Positions 14,701-27,500 of a DNA stretch of 50,381 nucleotides are shown here, in pieces; the stretch's first letter is position 1; each line of letters begins with the position of its first letter. Position numbers and translations under genes: made by a program. The notes under the pieces were generated by a model, which was given only the letters and a program-made list of their open reading frames with translations, was not told where the DNA came from and made no database searches. Source of the stretch: Lingula anatina (taxonomy: Eukaryota > Brachiopoda > Lingulata > Lingulida > Lingulidae); contig NW_019775857.1 of assembly GCF_001039355.2 (NCBI RefSeq), positions 997,586 through 1,047,966 of the forward strand, read 5' to 3'.

Positions 14701-15273
14701 TAAGAATTTAACTGGTTTATTATCCTGCACTTACCATTCTTTTAGTACTTGTACACCGTTTACATTTCTAATTACAGAAAGTAGACTGAAATTTTAATGT
14801 TCCAGTTTATGTATAAAAGAAACACTGAAATCAAATTGCAAAAAAAGGAATTCTTTCCTAAAGATTATATGTGACCACATTTGCTAGGCAGTGGCCTCTC
14901 TCTCGTGTAAACCTGACCAATGAGGCATTGCTCTACTGTAGTATGGATGTCAGCTTTTACATGACTAAAGGGGAACAATGAAACTTAAATGGCAGAAATC
15001 AATTTCATATAGCAAAAAAGCACTTTTACACAAAACTGTTCTTCAGTTCTCCCTAAAGTTGTGACATCACTGGTATACAGAATGAAATAATTTCATAAAG
15101 CAAAATATTTTTATCTAAATAATAATATTACCAGTAGTATTTAAATTCTGACACCCTGCTAGACATAGTGGGCTGTGACAAGGAACATCCTCCCTGATAT
15201 AGTGCTCACGTACAACACACAAAGTACGACCAAGTTTGTTCTTCACGCGGAGTAATTTTTGTGTTTTCTGCAT
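2014..15273 (-). CDS. DIS3L: DIS3-like exonuclease 1 (5' 17 coding exons; 3' end off window)
   Basis: This is a cytoplasmic RNA exosome-associated 3'-5' exoribonuclease of the RNase II/RNB family. Exons, 5' to 3': 15273-15132, 14691-14555, 14253-14102, 8994-8913, 7533-7389, 6837-6708, 6494-6340, 6164-6043, 5707-5595, 5416-5263, 4891-4743, 4501-4310, 4120-4018, 3776-3682, 3055-2899, 2501-2406, 2166-2014. Every junction is in phase and the sum is exactly 759 codons. The N terminus ([21 protein letters not shown]) matches DIS3L rather than DIS3. A PIN-like region spans about 45-215, cold-shock domains about 220-410, and the RNB domain starts near 450. Its metal-binding aspartates are present in [15 protein letters not shown] (D480, D486, D488, D489). 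Human DIS3L has about 1054 residues, so the end of RNB and the S1 domain lie beyond position 1. An acceptor-like site at 15283-15282 suggests a 5' UTR exon further upstream. Confidence 0.95.
7534..8912. other. DIS3L intron with degenerate retroelement sequence
   Basis: No DIS3L exon lies here. The right-hand half holds a decayed ORF1-like stretch of a non-LTR element (entered separately). An open stretch of 77 codons at 7786-8019 on the plus strand has no recognisable homology and no exon-like borders, so I do not call it a gene. Confidence 0.7.
8116..8720 (+). mobile_element. Decayed LINE ORF1-like remnant
   Basis: The plus strand shows broken open frames with a Lys/Glu-rich start ([17 protein letters not shown]) followed, after a stop and frame change, by a stretch reading roughly [17 protein letters not shown] and then [20 protein letters not shown]. 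This order (charged coiled coil, then an RRM-like segment with an HR(x)PGK-type motif) resembles L1/Tx1-type ORF1 proteins. Stops and shifts make it non-functional. It is in opposite orientation to DIS3L and to the LINE at the left edge, so it is a separate insertion. The assignment rests on motif resemblance only. Confidence 0.45.
9345..10535. repeat. Degenerate ~335-bp tandem repeat, three copies and a partial
   Basis: Within the large DIS3L intron a unit of about 335 bp recurs. Landmarks are the gcagcag(t/c)g string at 9681, 10011 and 10346, each followed by a (t/a)ttttgatg(c/t)a..attacataat segment and later by a cttcaggccc...cacaccttgaaaatgcca segment. Identity between copies is moderate, so the array is old. 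Weaker similarity may continue to about 10850. Confidence 0.7.
10925..11330. repeat. ~160-bp tandem repeat, about 2.5 copies
   Basis: The motif acagcata(a) starts at 10936, 11097 and 11255, giving a period of about 160 bp. Copies one and two are nearly identical over their length (gctgattttcgaacttga, cctgtgagtttcatgacaac); the third is partial. This is a younger array than the 335-bp repeat just to the left. Confidence 0.85.
11396..11438. repeat. GGCGAC hexamer microsatellite
   Basis: About seven imperfect copies of a six-base unit (ggcgac) lie in an AT-rich intron. The open frames they create on the minus strand are simple Pro/Ser or Arg runs and are not taken as genes. Confidence 0.9.
11685..11717. 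repeat. AAAT microsatellite
   Basis: Roughly eight copies of aaat lie about 90 bp outside the left end of the hAT-like element. Confidence 0.9.
11810..13854 (-). mobile_element. Decayed hAT-like DNA transposon, 2045 bp, 5-bp target duplication
   Basis: The ends are perfect terminal inverted repeats of 16 bp (CAGGGGTCGAAATGTT), flanked by a direct GAAGC (11805-11809 and 13855-13859), consistent with a 5-bp target duplication. Beyond the perfect TIR both ends are rich in ctttccc/gggaaag motifs. On the minus strand, between about 12400 and 12040, broken frames resemble a hAT transposase C terminus: [17 protein letters not shown], then [16 protein letters not shown], then [18 protein letters not shown], the last like the hydrophobic LP(V/A)(S/G)xA(D/E)xER dimerisation motif. 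A GC-rich segment at about 13060-13350 contains an ATG soon followed by a GT donor (near 13070-13055), perhaps the first exon and promoter of the former transposase gene. Frameshifts and the absence of most of a transposase say it is inactive. It sits in the largest DIS3L intron, in the same coding sense. Confidence 0.75.
14947..14985 (+). repeat. 39-bp dispersed repeat, arm 1
   Basis: This matches the reverse complement of 16389-16427 at 37 of 39 positions. It lies in the first coding intron of DIS3L. Confidence 0.85.
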
Positions 15274-15746
15274 GCTCTAATCTGCAAAAGAAAATGGGGA
15301 TGTTTAAAAGACAAGCAATTATAACCCAATGAATTTCAAATAACAAATAATTCAACAAAGAACACATGCCACTTCACACACAGACATCCACATTTTATAT
15401 CAAATGCACCTCCCTTCTTCTGGAATGATTTTCTGGAAATTTCCATCAAATTGCAACAAAAACAATGCGTTTGGGCACTTGTACAGTAGTTGGAAAAACC
15501 TGCTCCAATATGTACATAAACATAATTCTTTAAGATTTTTCATTTAACATCAAAGGATTTGTTCTGAGGAAAGATAAATATATATTATATATGACTGTTA
15601 AACCATACTGATAATGAAAAGCATCTTCACTTTCCAGGAGTGACAACATTTGCCTCTAGCTGTCTCTCTGTTTAAAATGAAAAACATGAGAATAATCACA
15701 CTTGTTAAAAATTGTTGCCTATAAACGACAAAAAAATTGCACTATT

Positions 15747-16943
15747 TCATAGAAAATCATCATCATGGCTGAGGGGTGAGGGAGAAGCACGTGCACCTCC
15801 AGCTCCAGAATCCATTTTGATTTCCATTTTGCTTTCCCCTGCGTGGATATGCACGTTGGCTTTGAGAGCAAGACTGACAAGTTGCCCCTCCTAGCATAGA
15901 ATTCTACACTTAAGTTAACCTGAAGGTATGATAAATATATATATATATATATATCTTTGAGCAAAATGTCTAACATTTGACCAAATCATAAAGTGAACAT
16001 GACAAGCACCTGTTCAACTTTCGCACCGTGGTCCTGAAACATGGATGAACGCGCGAGTGTGGTCGTTGATTTCCAACAAAACAAATGAATTTTACTTTTA
16101 AAATTTCCTCAAATATGGTACCAAAATTAAACAACAATTACCTAACATTATCACATTTCTGTCAAACTGACCTTTTACTAAATAACATTTGAGAAATTTA
16201 TCATATTTACTCTACCTTAATCAACAAAATAATACGCGCAGTTGTGAGCAATTAAGCTGAACACTGATCATGTATTTAAACCCCGCCCACTTTCGCAAAG
16301 TGCTACAACTTGTCCGTCAATCTGATAAGGAACTGGCGTCTGCACGTTGTTCACACCATAACCAGAGCCATTGGGGAAAAGAAATTTCAGTTTCATTGTT
16401 CCCATTTAGCCATGTAAAAGCTGACATCTGTACTTAAGTTACAGTTAGTAGCTGCAAGGAGTTACAACAGTTGTAGACTAACTCCTTGGTAGCTGCTACT
16501 GCATGGTCTCTAAGAAAGTTTTTTTTCCATTTGCTAAAGCATCCATATTTCCTAATTGAATTCTATATATACTTTTATTTTTTAGATGCAGACAAATTTT
16601 TTTAAACTTTTTGAGCTTGGGTCTTTACTCTTTCCTTTTATGTTAAACTCAATTAATATTCTATGTTTCAGACATATGAGCTTCTTGACATAGGAAGAAC
16701 TTCCTTCCTTTTGTCAGTGTTTTCAAAAACTTTACTCTTGCAATAATTCCCATTATTTTCATTTTCCCCAAAGGCCCAATTTCTATAGATCTATATGTTT
16801 TACTTGCAGTAAATGTGACTGTGCATGGCTATTTTCCTCAGCCGTTTCTCTTGTTTGCAGCATGTCTGTTTCCATATCTAGTTGGTCCAGCAGATGATCA
16901 ATACATTTTTGAACCTCATCTGTGGTTGGAGGAGGAGATCTCG
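15747..16943 (-). CDS. Unrecognised small gene, two 3' coding exons (partial model)
   Basis: Two minus-strand segments look like joined coding exons between the DIS3L start codon and the SR gene. Exon A (16943-16804) has an ATAG acceptor and a CAA|GTAAAA donor; it reads RSPPPTTDEVQKCIDHLL, then DQLDMETDMLQTRETAEEN and AQSHLLQ. Exon B (15890-15747) follows a CTAG acceptor in the same phase and encodes EGQLVSLALKANVHIHAG, then ESKMEIKMDSGAGGARA, ending in an acidic SHDDDFL and TGA (15749-15747). The joined product is hydrophilic with a helical, coiled-coil-like first part. The frame upstream of exon A is closed by a stop, so a further 5' exon (ending in phase 1) is needed; I could not find it with confidence. 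I do not recognise the family. Alternatives are a chance open frame or an alternative 5' exon pair of DIS3L. Confidence 0.45.
15932..15954. repeat. AT dinucleotide microsatellite
   Basis: A run of about ten ta/at units lies in the intron of the unrecognised small gene. Confidence 0.9.
16389..16427 (-). repeat. 39-bp dispersed repeat, arm 2
   Basis: This is the inverted partner of 14947-14985. The two arms bracket the DIS3L start exon and the terminal exon of the small gene. Confidence 0.85.
16458..16490. repeat. Small imperfect hairpin
   Basis: The arms aaggagtt and aactcctt are separated by about 16 bases and flanked by similar gtagctgc / gtagctgct strings. It could fold in RNA, but nothing links it to a function. 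Confidence 0.5.
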
Positions 16944-17134
16944 CTATTACATTAATCAAAGAAAAAAAACGCGCTTATTTAATTTCCGATGAAAACAGCA
17001 TCTTTACGGGAACGTCATGAACGAGGTGACCTGAGCGTTCCACGAAGGGTCACACAACAAAAGTAAATCGGGTCTTCCCAGGAGTCATTGCGGTACATGC
17101 GCATAAGAACGCCCTTTCCTTTTGCCGCGCCATC
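16944..17134. promoter_or_regulatory. SR-gene promoter and 5' UTR, likely shared with the minus-strand gene(s)
   Basis: A locally GC-richer stretch lies just ahead of the SR-gene ATG, with a pyrimidine-rich segment (ccctttccttttgccgcgcc) directly before the start. Because DIS3L and the small gene both read away on the other strand, a bidirectional promoter here is likely. No TATA box is evident. The start sites are not visible from sequence. Confidence 0.45.
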
Positions 17135-20247
<3,113 letters not shown>

Positions 20248-21203
20248 GGATGTCATATGATCAAACGCACTTTTATGTCTGTAAATGTTTTAGACTGGAT
20301 CATTTGAGCACAAGCAATCGTGTATAGCATTTCCATACAAGGATATCTGAGCAAACTGTAATGAAACATTCCTATGCATTGGTACGACATCCCTGAAGAT
20401 AACAGTAATTGTCAAAGCGCGATAAGCATCATGCATGGAATTTCATATTACAGACAATATTGGCACATTTAATGAGAAATTGCAAAAACTTTGTATTTTT
20501 TGGAAGATGGTCAATTTTTCAACCTAGCAAAATTGAAATGATAGCAATGCTATGAATCTTTTAAACAAGGAAACCCAAGTTGCCTAGAGCACGATGTAAT
20601 ATATATTAATTTTACATTTATTAGTTGGGTAGAAAATGTAAACAATTTTAGGATAGATAGATTTGTACAGTTCAGTTTTATATTGATGTCTGGTAGTTTA
20701 GACAAATTTATTTAATAAAAAGGTTTGAAAAAATGCCCTTCACGTATTTTGTAAGGATCGATCATTGTATTGAACAAAAGGGCAATCAATTTAAAGATAA
20801 CCTCAAAAAGACTTTCTATTCGATGATTATTTTTTCTGGTTAGAACCCAGCATTACATTTACAGTTCCTATGTAATTTGTTGGCAAATTATTCTTTTAAT
20901 TCTCACTTGGCAAAATCCTTATACATCCCATTTAGCAGTTAGAAATAAAGCGATCTGAAATAATAAAAGCCCAACTAAAGGAATGTTCACGTGAATCAAA
21001 GTTGTGGAATATGATCTTTTATAGAAACATCTTTCTTGTAACTATCACATTAAGAAAATTTTGGAATGGAGTTAACCTGTTAAAAAACTGCCTTTTGCAT
21101 GCATTTATACCACTCTTGAAAGATGCATTATTAAGCAATCTGAGAGCTTCCTTTGTTGGACTGCTTATCAATGTTTTCAACAGCATGCATAGTGAGTAAA
21201 GTT
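20248..21203. other. Convergent 3' UTRs of the SR gene and DENND10
   Basis: No coding sequence is seen. The 3' UTRs of both genes meet here. A 65-codon open stretch at 21002-21199 has no family resemblance and overlaps the DENND10 3' end. Confidence 0.75.
20707..20719. terminator. Back-to-back poly(A) signals for both strands
   Basis: TTTATT at 20707-20712 is AATAAA on the minus strand (DENND10), and AATAAA at 20714-20719 serves the plus strand (SR gene). In the DENND10 direction I saw no other canonical hexamer between its stop and this point. Later plus-strand AATAAA copies occur near 20945. Confidence 0.6.
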
Positions 21204-23776
21204 CTAAAATTTAACCATTCCTTCTGCTGCAGCCAAGTTGTATAAAAAGTTCTGTGTTGCTGGTGGCATTTTCCTTCCTTGCAAAATTTCAAAAGAGATG
21301 TAAGGCTTGTCATCCTCTCCAACTGTGGCCAAGCTCTTTAAATTATTCAAGAGCTCTTTTGTCTTTACAGATATCTCCTGGAAATTGAATAAAGGGATAA
21401 ACTGGATATTTTTATGAACAATGCAACTTGTCAGTGCATGAAATGGTACAGAAAATAAAAACAAAAACATTGTACAAAGCTATTAACAGATGAGTCTGTT
21501 CAAATACTAGGAAATGAAAACGGCCACTGCATAACTTGTATACTAAATTTTAAACCAGCTTGATATAATTACAAAATTTCTACATACAATGTTATAGTAA
21601 ATGTTTTAGTAACATTAATTTAGTCTAAAATGTACTTAGTGTTGAAAACGGTTTAGTTTGAAGAAATAAAATGATACAGCATTCATATTTAATGTTCAAG
21701 GATATCTGAGCAATTTTTTCTGAGCTTATTTTTTAAAAGAATAAACTTAAGTGAAAATAATTACACTCGAAATGTTCACTTATTTTGCATGAGGAGATTG
21801 AGGGAGGGCGTTGTTGAGCTTATGACCTGGATACCTTCTAACTGTCTACACCTACCTTGATTACCTGCTGTTCTCCCATGTCATCATTATCTGCACACTG
21901 CACCATGAACATAGCTATGTCTTTGTGGAGCTTACCCATTGCAAGGGATTCTGAAATAACCAACGTGATTGTTTAGGAGATTTGGTTCTCACCTTTTTAA
22001 ATGGCGGAACATAATCTGCCTGATGACCTTTAATCTGGGAATCATAAAAAGCTCAGCAACTCAAAGACAAAATACTAAACATGCACTTCCATTCATTGAA
22101 AAAATCTGCACAATTTTGCCTATAATCAAAATTCTTTATTACCTTTGGCCTGGGGTGCTATTGTAATTTCTCTGGTGGTCATAGCCACAAAAATGTCATA
22201 CAGTTCATTTCTGAAACAAAAACTAATTTCATAAAATGACAGACTCTAGGTTAATTCAACAAGACTAACATTTAAAATCTACCAGATGAAAGCAAGAAAA
22301 AACTTCTTTGTTCATGACAATAATATAAGAACTTGCCTCCCTTCAACAGCAGCATCAGTAAAGCCAGCAATGTAAGGTGTGCTGGCTCGCAGGTCTTCCA
22401 GCTCATCTTCCTCTAGATCCACATATGGATGAAGTACTCCCCAGTTCTGCCTGTGCCACACCAAGGCTGGAAGAACTCTTTAAAAAGAACATATAGAACA
22501 GATAATCACCCTTATACACATTATAAACAAGGAGCAATTATTCTGCATTGTGACCTTTAATTTGAGACAGGTTTTTCAGTTATGTGGGCTGTTCAGAAGT
22601 AGCCATAGACAACGTATCACCTGAGTGACCTACATCAAAATTAAGAATCGTGACAAGTATCTACCTCATAAAACTAAGTAAGGTTTCTACATTTGGATGA
22701 AGAACTGCTATTCTTTTCTTCAGAAGTAAAGCAGTGTAGATGACAATAGTTTCTACCCCAAACATGTTTATGACATCTGAAAGAGAAAGTATGTGGTTTC
22801 AATTTATGCATGCAATACCTTATAAAACTAAGTTAGGTTTCTACATTTTGATAAATAACTGCTATTCATTTCTTCGGAAGTAAACCAGTGTAGATGACAA
22901 TAGTTTCAACCCAAATGTGTTTATTACATCTGAAAGAGAAAGTATGTGGATAGAACTTTCAATCTATAACATGCAATATGCATGTCGTATTTAGCAATAT
23001 GGACAAAAAATGAAAATATTATGGTACTTAAGGAAAGTAAAAACATATTAAATAATTAGCTAAATTAAATTTATATCTATCTGACATACTTTATCTACCT
23101 TTTAATGATCCCTGTATATAAGCTTGTCTAGCATCAAAGTCTGAAACTGTAAACTTTCCATTTTCTTCTCCATTGCAAGCACCTTTAGTAACAACTGCCA
23201 GATAACTCTCTAGCATGGAAGCAGGATTACCAGTATTTTTGTACAGTTGGCACATAATATTACACAGAGCTTGATATTTTTCAGGGTTGAAATCTTTTGA
23301 AACCAGCACCAGTGAGAAATGTGTAACCTACAGTGAAAGGGTCATGAACAATTACATGTATCAACTTGAAAAGGGAAATCAGTGGTTATTTTCCTTATAA
23401 CACAAATATAACTAACATATATAAATATGTCAGTATTTTAATAAAATGTTTTAAGAGAAGTGATATGCATTTAATAAGTACATGATTTCAAAAAAAAAAT
23501 TCTGATTTTTGAAAAGAAAAAAGATAACATTACCTTGACCAGATCTGCTGCAGATACAGTTTTAATATAATACCAAGTGTGTTTATACTGTCCATATAAG
23601 AAGTCAGTGTATGTTTCTCCTTGAAGCCTGCTCTTTCTTATGAATAGGTTCCTTTGGTTCTCTGTCACAGATGGGTATGACCATGTCCACAGAACATCCC
23701 CGTTACTGTCCTTTTCTACGAGATATAAATATCTGCTTAAAAATGCTGCACGTTCGTTTTTCATCACTAATGACAT
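21204..23776 (-). CDS. DENND10: DENN domain-containing protein 10 (FAM45-type)
   Basis: This is a compact DENN-family protein, linked in vertebrates to Rab27 and late endosome/multivesicular body control. Exons, 5' to 3': 23776-23534, 23327-23099, 22776-22665, 22477-22337, 22210-22143, 21950-21865, 21377-21204; sum 350 aa plus stop (human about 357). Hallmarks in order: LVEKDSNGDVLWTWSYPS (uDENN start), FLYGQYKHTWYYI, SKDFNPEKYQALC, MLESYLAVVTKGACNGEENG, FDARQAYIQGSLKD, LLLKKRIAVLHPNVE, LPALVWHRQNW, ELYDIFVAMTTREITIAP, and the C-terminal PPATQNFLYNLAAAEGM. The intron after exon 4 has a GC donor (GAG|GCAAGT) instead of GT; the GT 5 bases further on would give an immediate stop. Exon 3 has a decayed duplicate upstream (separate entry). 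It diverges from EIF3A. Confidence 0.95.
22817..22949 (-). pseudogene. Decayed tandem duplicate of DENND10 exon 3
   Basis: The segment copies 22662-22796 (exon 3 and its splice flanks) about 155 bp upstream in the gene, with high identity. The acceptor region and a GT at the donor position remain. The copy has lost one base (frameshift after the TFG codons), and the Arg codon in LLLKKR has become TGA, so it cannot add to the protein. It could still attract splicing as a poison exon. Confidence 0.88.
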
Positions 23777-24506
23777 GCTGTTGCAGTGTTTATCATTATT
23801 ACCGATACATTAAGATCATGCACAGATCTATAAGGACAAAGATGAAGAATGAGAAAGCATGCAATGACTGTTATGATATCCTACTTCTAACGTCTTCCTA
23901 GACTAAACGAAGAAATAGTACTGACAATAAAAATAAGGGGCGGTGCTTCCTGTATAATACTGAGTCTCAGGTAGCAAGGGAATTTAAGACACTAAATCAA
24001 CCTATGCAAAAAATATAAACTCATTCACTATCATATGTTTGAAACACATGCACATTAAAGATATGTTTTTTGTATTTTTGTATGCCGAAAACGTTAGTGA
24101 GCTTAACACCGTTGTTGAGTTGCCAACCGGTGTGGTATTTACCAATCAATCCAGCACACAGCAAGTCGCAAAGTGCAGCCATGACGGCTTTGACCTTCAC
24201 CTGTAATCCGCTTGACCTATATTATTGTCTTACACGTCCTAGTTTTCAAAATATATCAATATATGCAAGATTGATGTAAATAAGCCATTGGAAAGTCATC
24301 ATTGCTGCTAATTTTTAACTTAATTTCTTTGCTTGGGACTGAAACAATTATAATTTTGTGCTTCTTTTAATGATGACGTCACACACCATGTGGACTGTAA
24401 CCGCCATCTTGCTAGGTGGTACAGAGGCGTGTTGAGGGTCGGTAAGAAGAAAATGAACTAAGAAGTCTCCTGTCATTATTGAGAAGACTTTTCATCAGCG
24501 TAAACA
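23777..24506. promoter_or_regulatory. Divergent promoter between DENND10 and EIF3A
   Basis: The 730-bp gap between the two start codons holds a perfect palindromic CRE (TGACGTCA, 24374-24381) and a YY1-like ccgccatcttg (24401-24411) about 100 bp before the EIF3A ATG. No TATA box is obvious at a suitable place. Open stretches here (about 70 codons) do not look like genes. A bidirectional promoter is inferred from layout. Confidence 0.6.
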
Positions 24507-27500
24507 ATGCCTACATATTTTCAGCGACCAGAAAATGCTCTTAAAAGAGCGAATGGTAAGTGCTGTATTTACTGTTTTGCGACTTGAACTCTCGGAAAAA
24601 ATGACATCTGGTCAATCAGCAATGGCATTGGCATTTATTTGATATTTGCATTGAATTAGTGTAAATATACGGATACCACAGAACAAATGTATGATTTTGA
24701 ACCTGGTGCACGACTCGGTTGTTTCAAAATTTTAGTTGGGTGTCACTGAAAGACAGTTGCATCGTTGGGCCGTAAAAGTTTTGTAATGAACAGCTGTGCC
24801 TTTGAATTTTTAATTAGCTTCGGAATTACAGTTTCTCAGTCTCTTTCAAAATATTTTTATTACTTTATTTCAGAATTTATTGATGTTGGTAAAAAGCAAC
24901 GGGCTCTTGATGCTCTCTATGATGTTATCAAGAGTAAGAAGCATCGAACATGGCAGAAAATCCATGAGCCTATCATGGAGAAATATCTAGTTCTTTGTGT
25001 AGAACTAAAGAAAAGCCATGTCGCTAAAGAAGGACTGTACCAGTACAAGCTTATATGTCAGCAGGTAGAATAAAAGTGCCTTATTAAAAAAATCAAGATA
25101 TGAAAAATTAGCTCATTTTGAGTATTGCATAAGTTACAAAAGTTGAGTTCAGTAATGCCAGACTTTTTTTATGGTGGGTAAAAAAGAGAGATGTAATCAG
25201 AGCATTTTGTTTTTATTTTAGGTCAATATTAAGTCACTTGAGGATGTGGTGCGAAAGTACCTGGCCCTAGCCGAGGACAAGACTGAAGAAGCCAGGGCAC
25301 AGTCACATCAGGCTGTTGTTGATATTGATGATCTGGATGTCATACAAACCCCAGAGAGGTACGTGCAAAATATCACAGTGAGTAACTACTCCAATTTGTT
25401 CTCAAATGAATTGTAGCAGCAACAGTTTCTGAATTAAAATAGAAATTCATTCCCAGTATCCAGAAGAAAGTTGTTTTCACTCTTTATAAGAACTTGATAA
25501 AGGATGCTAGCATCAGCCAATGATCTCGCCATTTCCATTAATTTACAAATTGCCCTTTATTTTTGAAAGAAAAATGCATAATCCAATTTTATTTTCTAAT
25601 TCAGTCTGTTACTGAGTGCTGTGAGTGGAGAAGACTCCCAAGATCGTTCTGATAGGGCTATTCTGACCCCTTGGGTAAAGTTTCTGTGGGAGTCCTACCG
25701 TCAATGTCTGGATTTACTTAGAAATAATTCCAGGGTAGAAAAGTTGTACCAGGACATTGCACAGCAAGGTATTGTTTATTTTGCTAATTGTGTAGATCAT
25801 AAAGATATGGATGATGAAATTTATTAGAAGTAAAGACCCATGTCTGACTTGGAATTGATAGTGTGTTGTCATTGTGTTAAAATAATGTTTCACTGAAAAA
25901 AATAGGATGTGATAGGTTGTCAGTATTTGCTTAAGAGATGAATGCATTGATTTTCATCGGATGTTGCATTGTGATTTAAAACATTTTTGTTTGATTTTCA
26001 GCTTTCAAGTTTTGCCTGAAGTACCAAAGGAAGACCGAATTTAGAAAATTGTGTGACAACGTAAGAAAATTCAAGCAGTATAACAGTTAAAACTCCAGTT
26101 TGTTACCAAAATTAAAGATGTAATGCTAACCACGTCGCATAGAAAAAATAGCTTTTTAGATGTTACTTGTCATACAATAAATAATTTATTAATTGAAACA
26201 TCAGAGAATAATTTGATAACTGTGCGCCATAAATTTAATTGCTTTGATATATTTTACAGCTTCGCACTCACTTGGGTCACATCCACAAGCACCAACACCA
26301 GCAGACTGCCATCAACCTGAACAACCCAGAGAGCCAGGCCATGCACCTGGAGACACGCCTAGTACAGCTGGATAGTGCTATCCAGATGGAACTCTGGCAG
26401 GTCAGCAGTTTAACAATAACTGTATTTGCTAATGTTTGAGGTAGATAAGTTTGAATTGCGATAAATCTGAATTACTTGTAGTAGATTTTGGAGCAATGCT
26501 ATGAATCATCTCATGATAAAAATAAAAAGGTTTCTCCCTTTACCTTCACAACCCCCTTTGCATATTTCAATTACATTTCAGATTTTTATTTGTGATTGTT
26601 TTCTTTTCTTTGTCATTTACCTGTCTGTCCATTTGCTGCTTTGTTAATATTTATTTTGAAATTTGTAGGAAGCCTTCAAAGCTGTGGAGGACATTCATGG
26701 TTTGATCAGTTTGTCCAAGAAGCCACCCAAGCCATCTCTTATGGCCAATTACTACCAGAAGTTGGGTTTAGTATTCTGGAAGGCTGGCAATCGTCTCTTC
26801 CATGCCTGTGCTCTACATCGACTGTTCCATCTATCCAGGGAACAAAGGAAGAACTTGTCCCCTGAGGAGCAGCAGAAGTAAGAATGGTTGTAAAGATAAA
26901 ATCAGAAGAAACTTAAGATGCTTTACTTGTAGTCCTATCATGTAATTTATAAAATTAATTAATTCTTAGTCACATTTACATTTTCTTTAATCTTTTTAGC
27001 ATTTGTTTTTTTTTTTTGTAATGATAGTTTTATGATAGTTTCATCTATTTCTTCCATTTTTTCTCTTGTTTAAAGAATGGCATCTCGTGTGCTTTGTGCC
27101 ACACTAGCTGTGCCAATTCTTCCCTCACGCAACCCAATTGATCAGCTGCTGGAAGTAGACTCCACTACACTGGAGAAGCAAAGACGTCTGGCAACACTGC
27201 TTGGTCTGCAGACACCACCTAACAGAACAGCTCTAATTAAAGATTTGGTAAGTTTCTGTAGAATGAAGTAGTGTTGCATAGAATTGTTCAAAACAGTCTC
27301 CTTATTACCATATTTACCCATATGCCATATATTAAATGGTTTGTTTGTAATTCATATAGAAAACTATATTAAAATGATTATTTGAATATGCAGGAATGCC
27401 CTCCAAGGCGTTGCCAAGAGAGCTTACTGCAGCTCTTCTGGTGTCATAGAGGGCAGAAACCAAAGTGATGGCGTCTACATAAAACATTTTATATTGCAAG

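Noticed and set aside
2014-15273. Assignment to DIS3 (RRP44) or DIS3L2 instead of DIS3L
   Set aside because: The N-terminal CHSPLC motif, the SDILI(F/H)GM(T/K)ARNRSIHGD block and [11 protein letters not shown] fit DIS3L; DIS3 has CTDIDDALH, and DIS3L2 lacks the N-terminal region.
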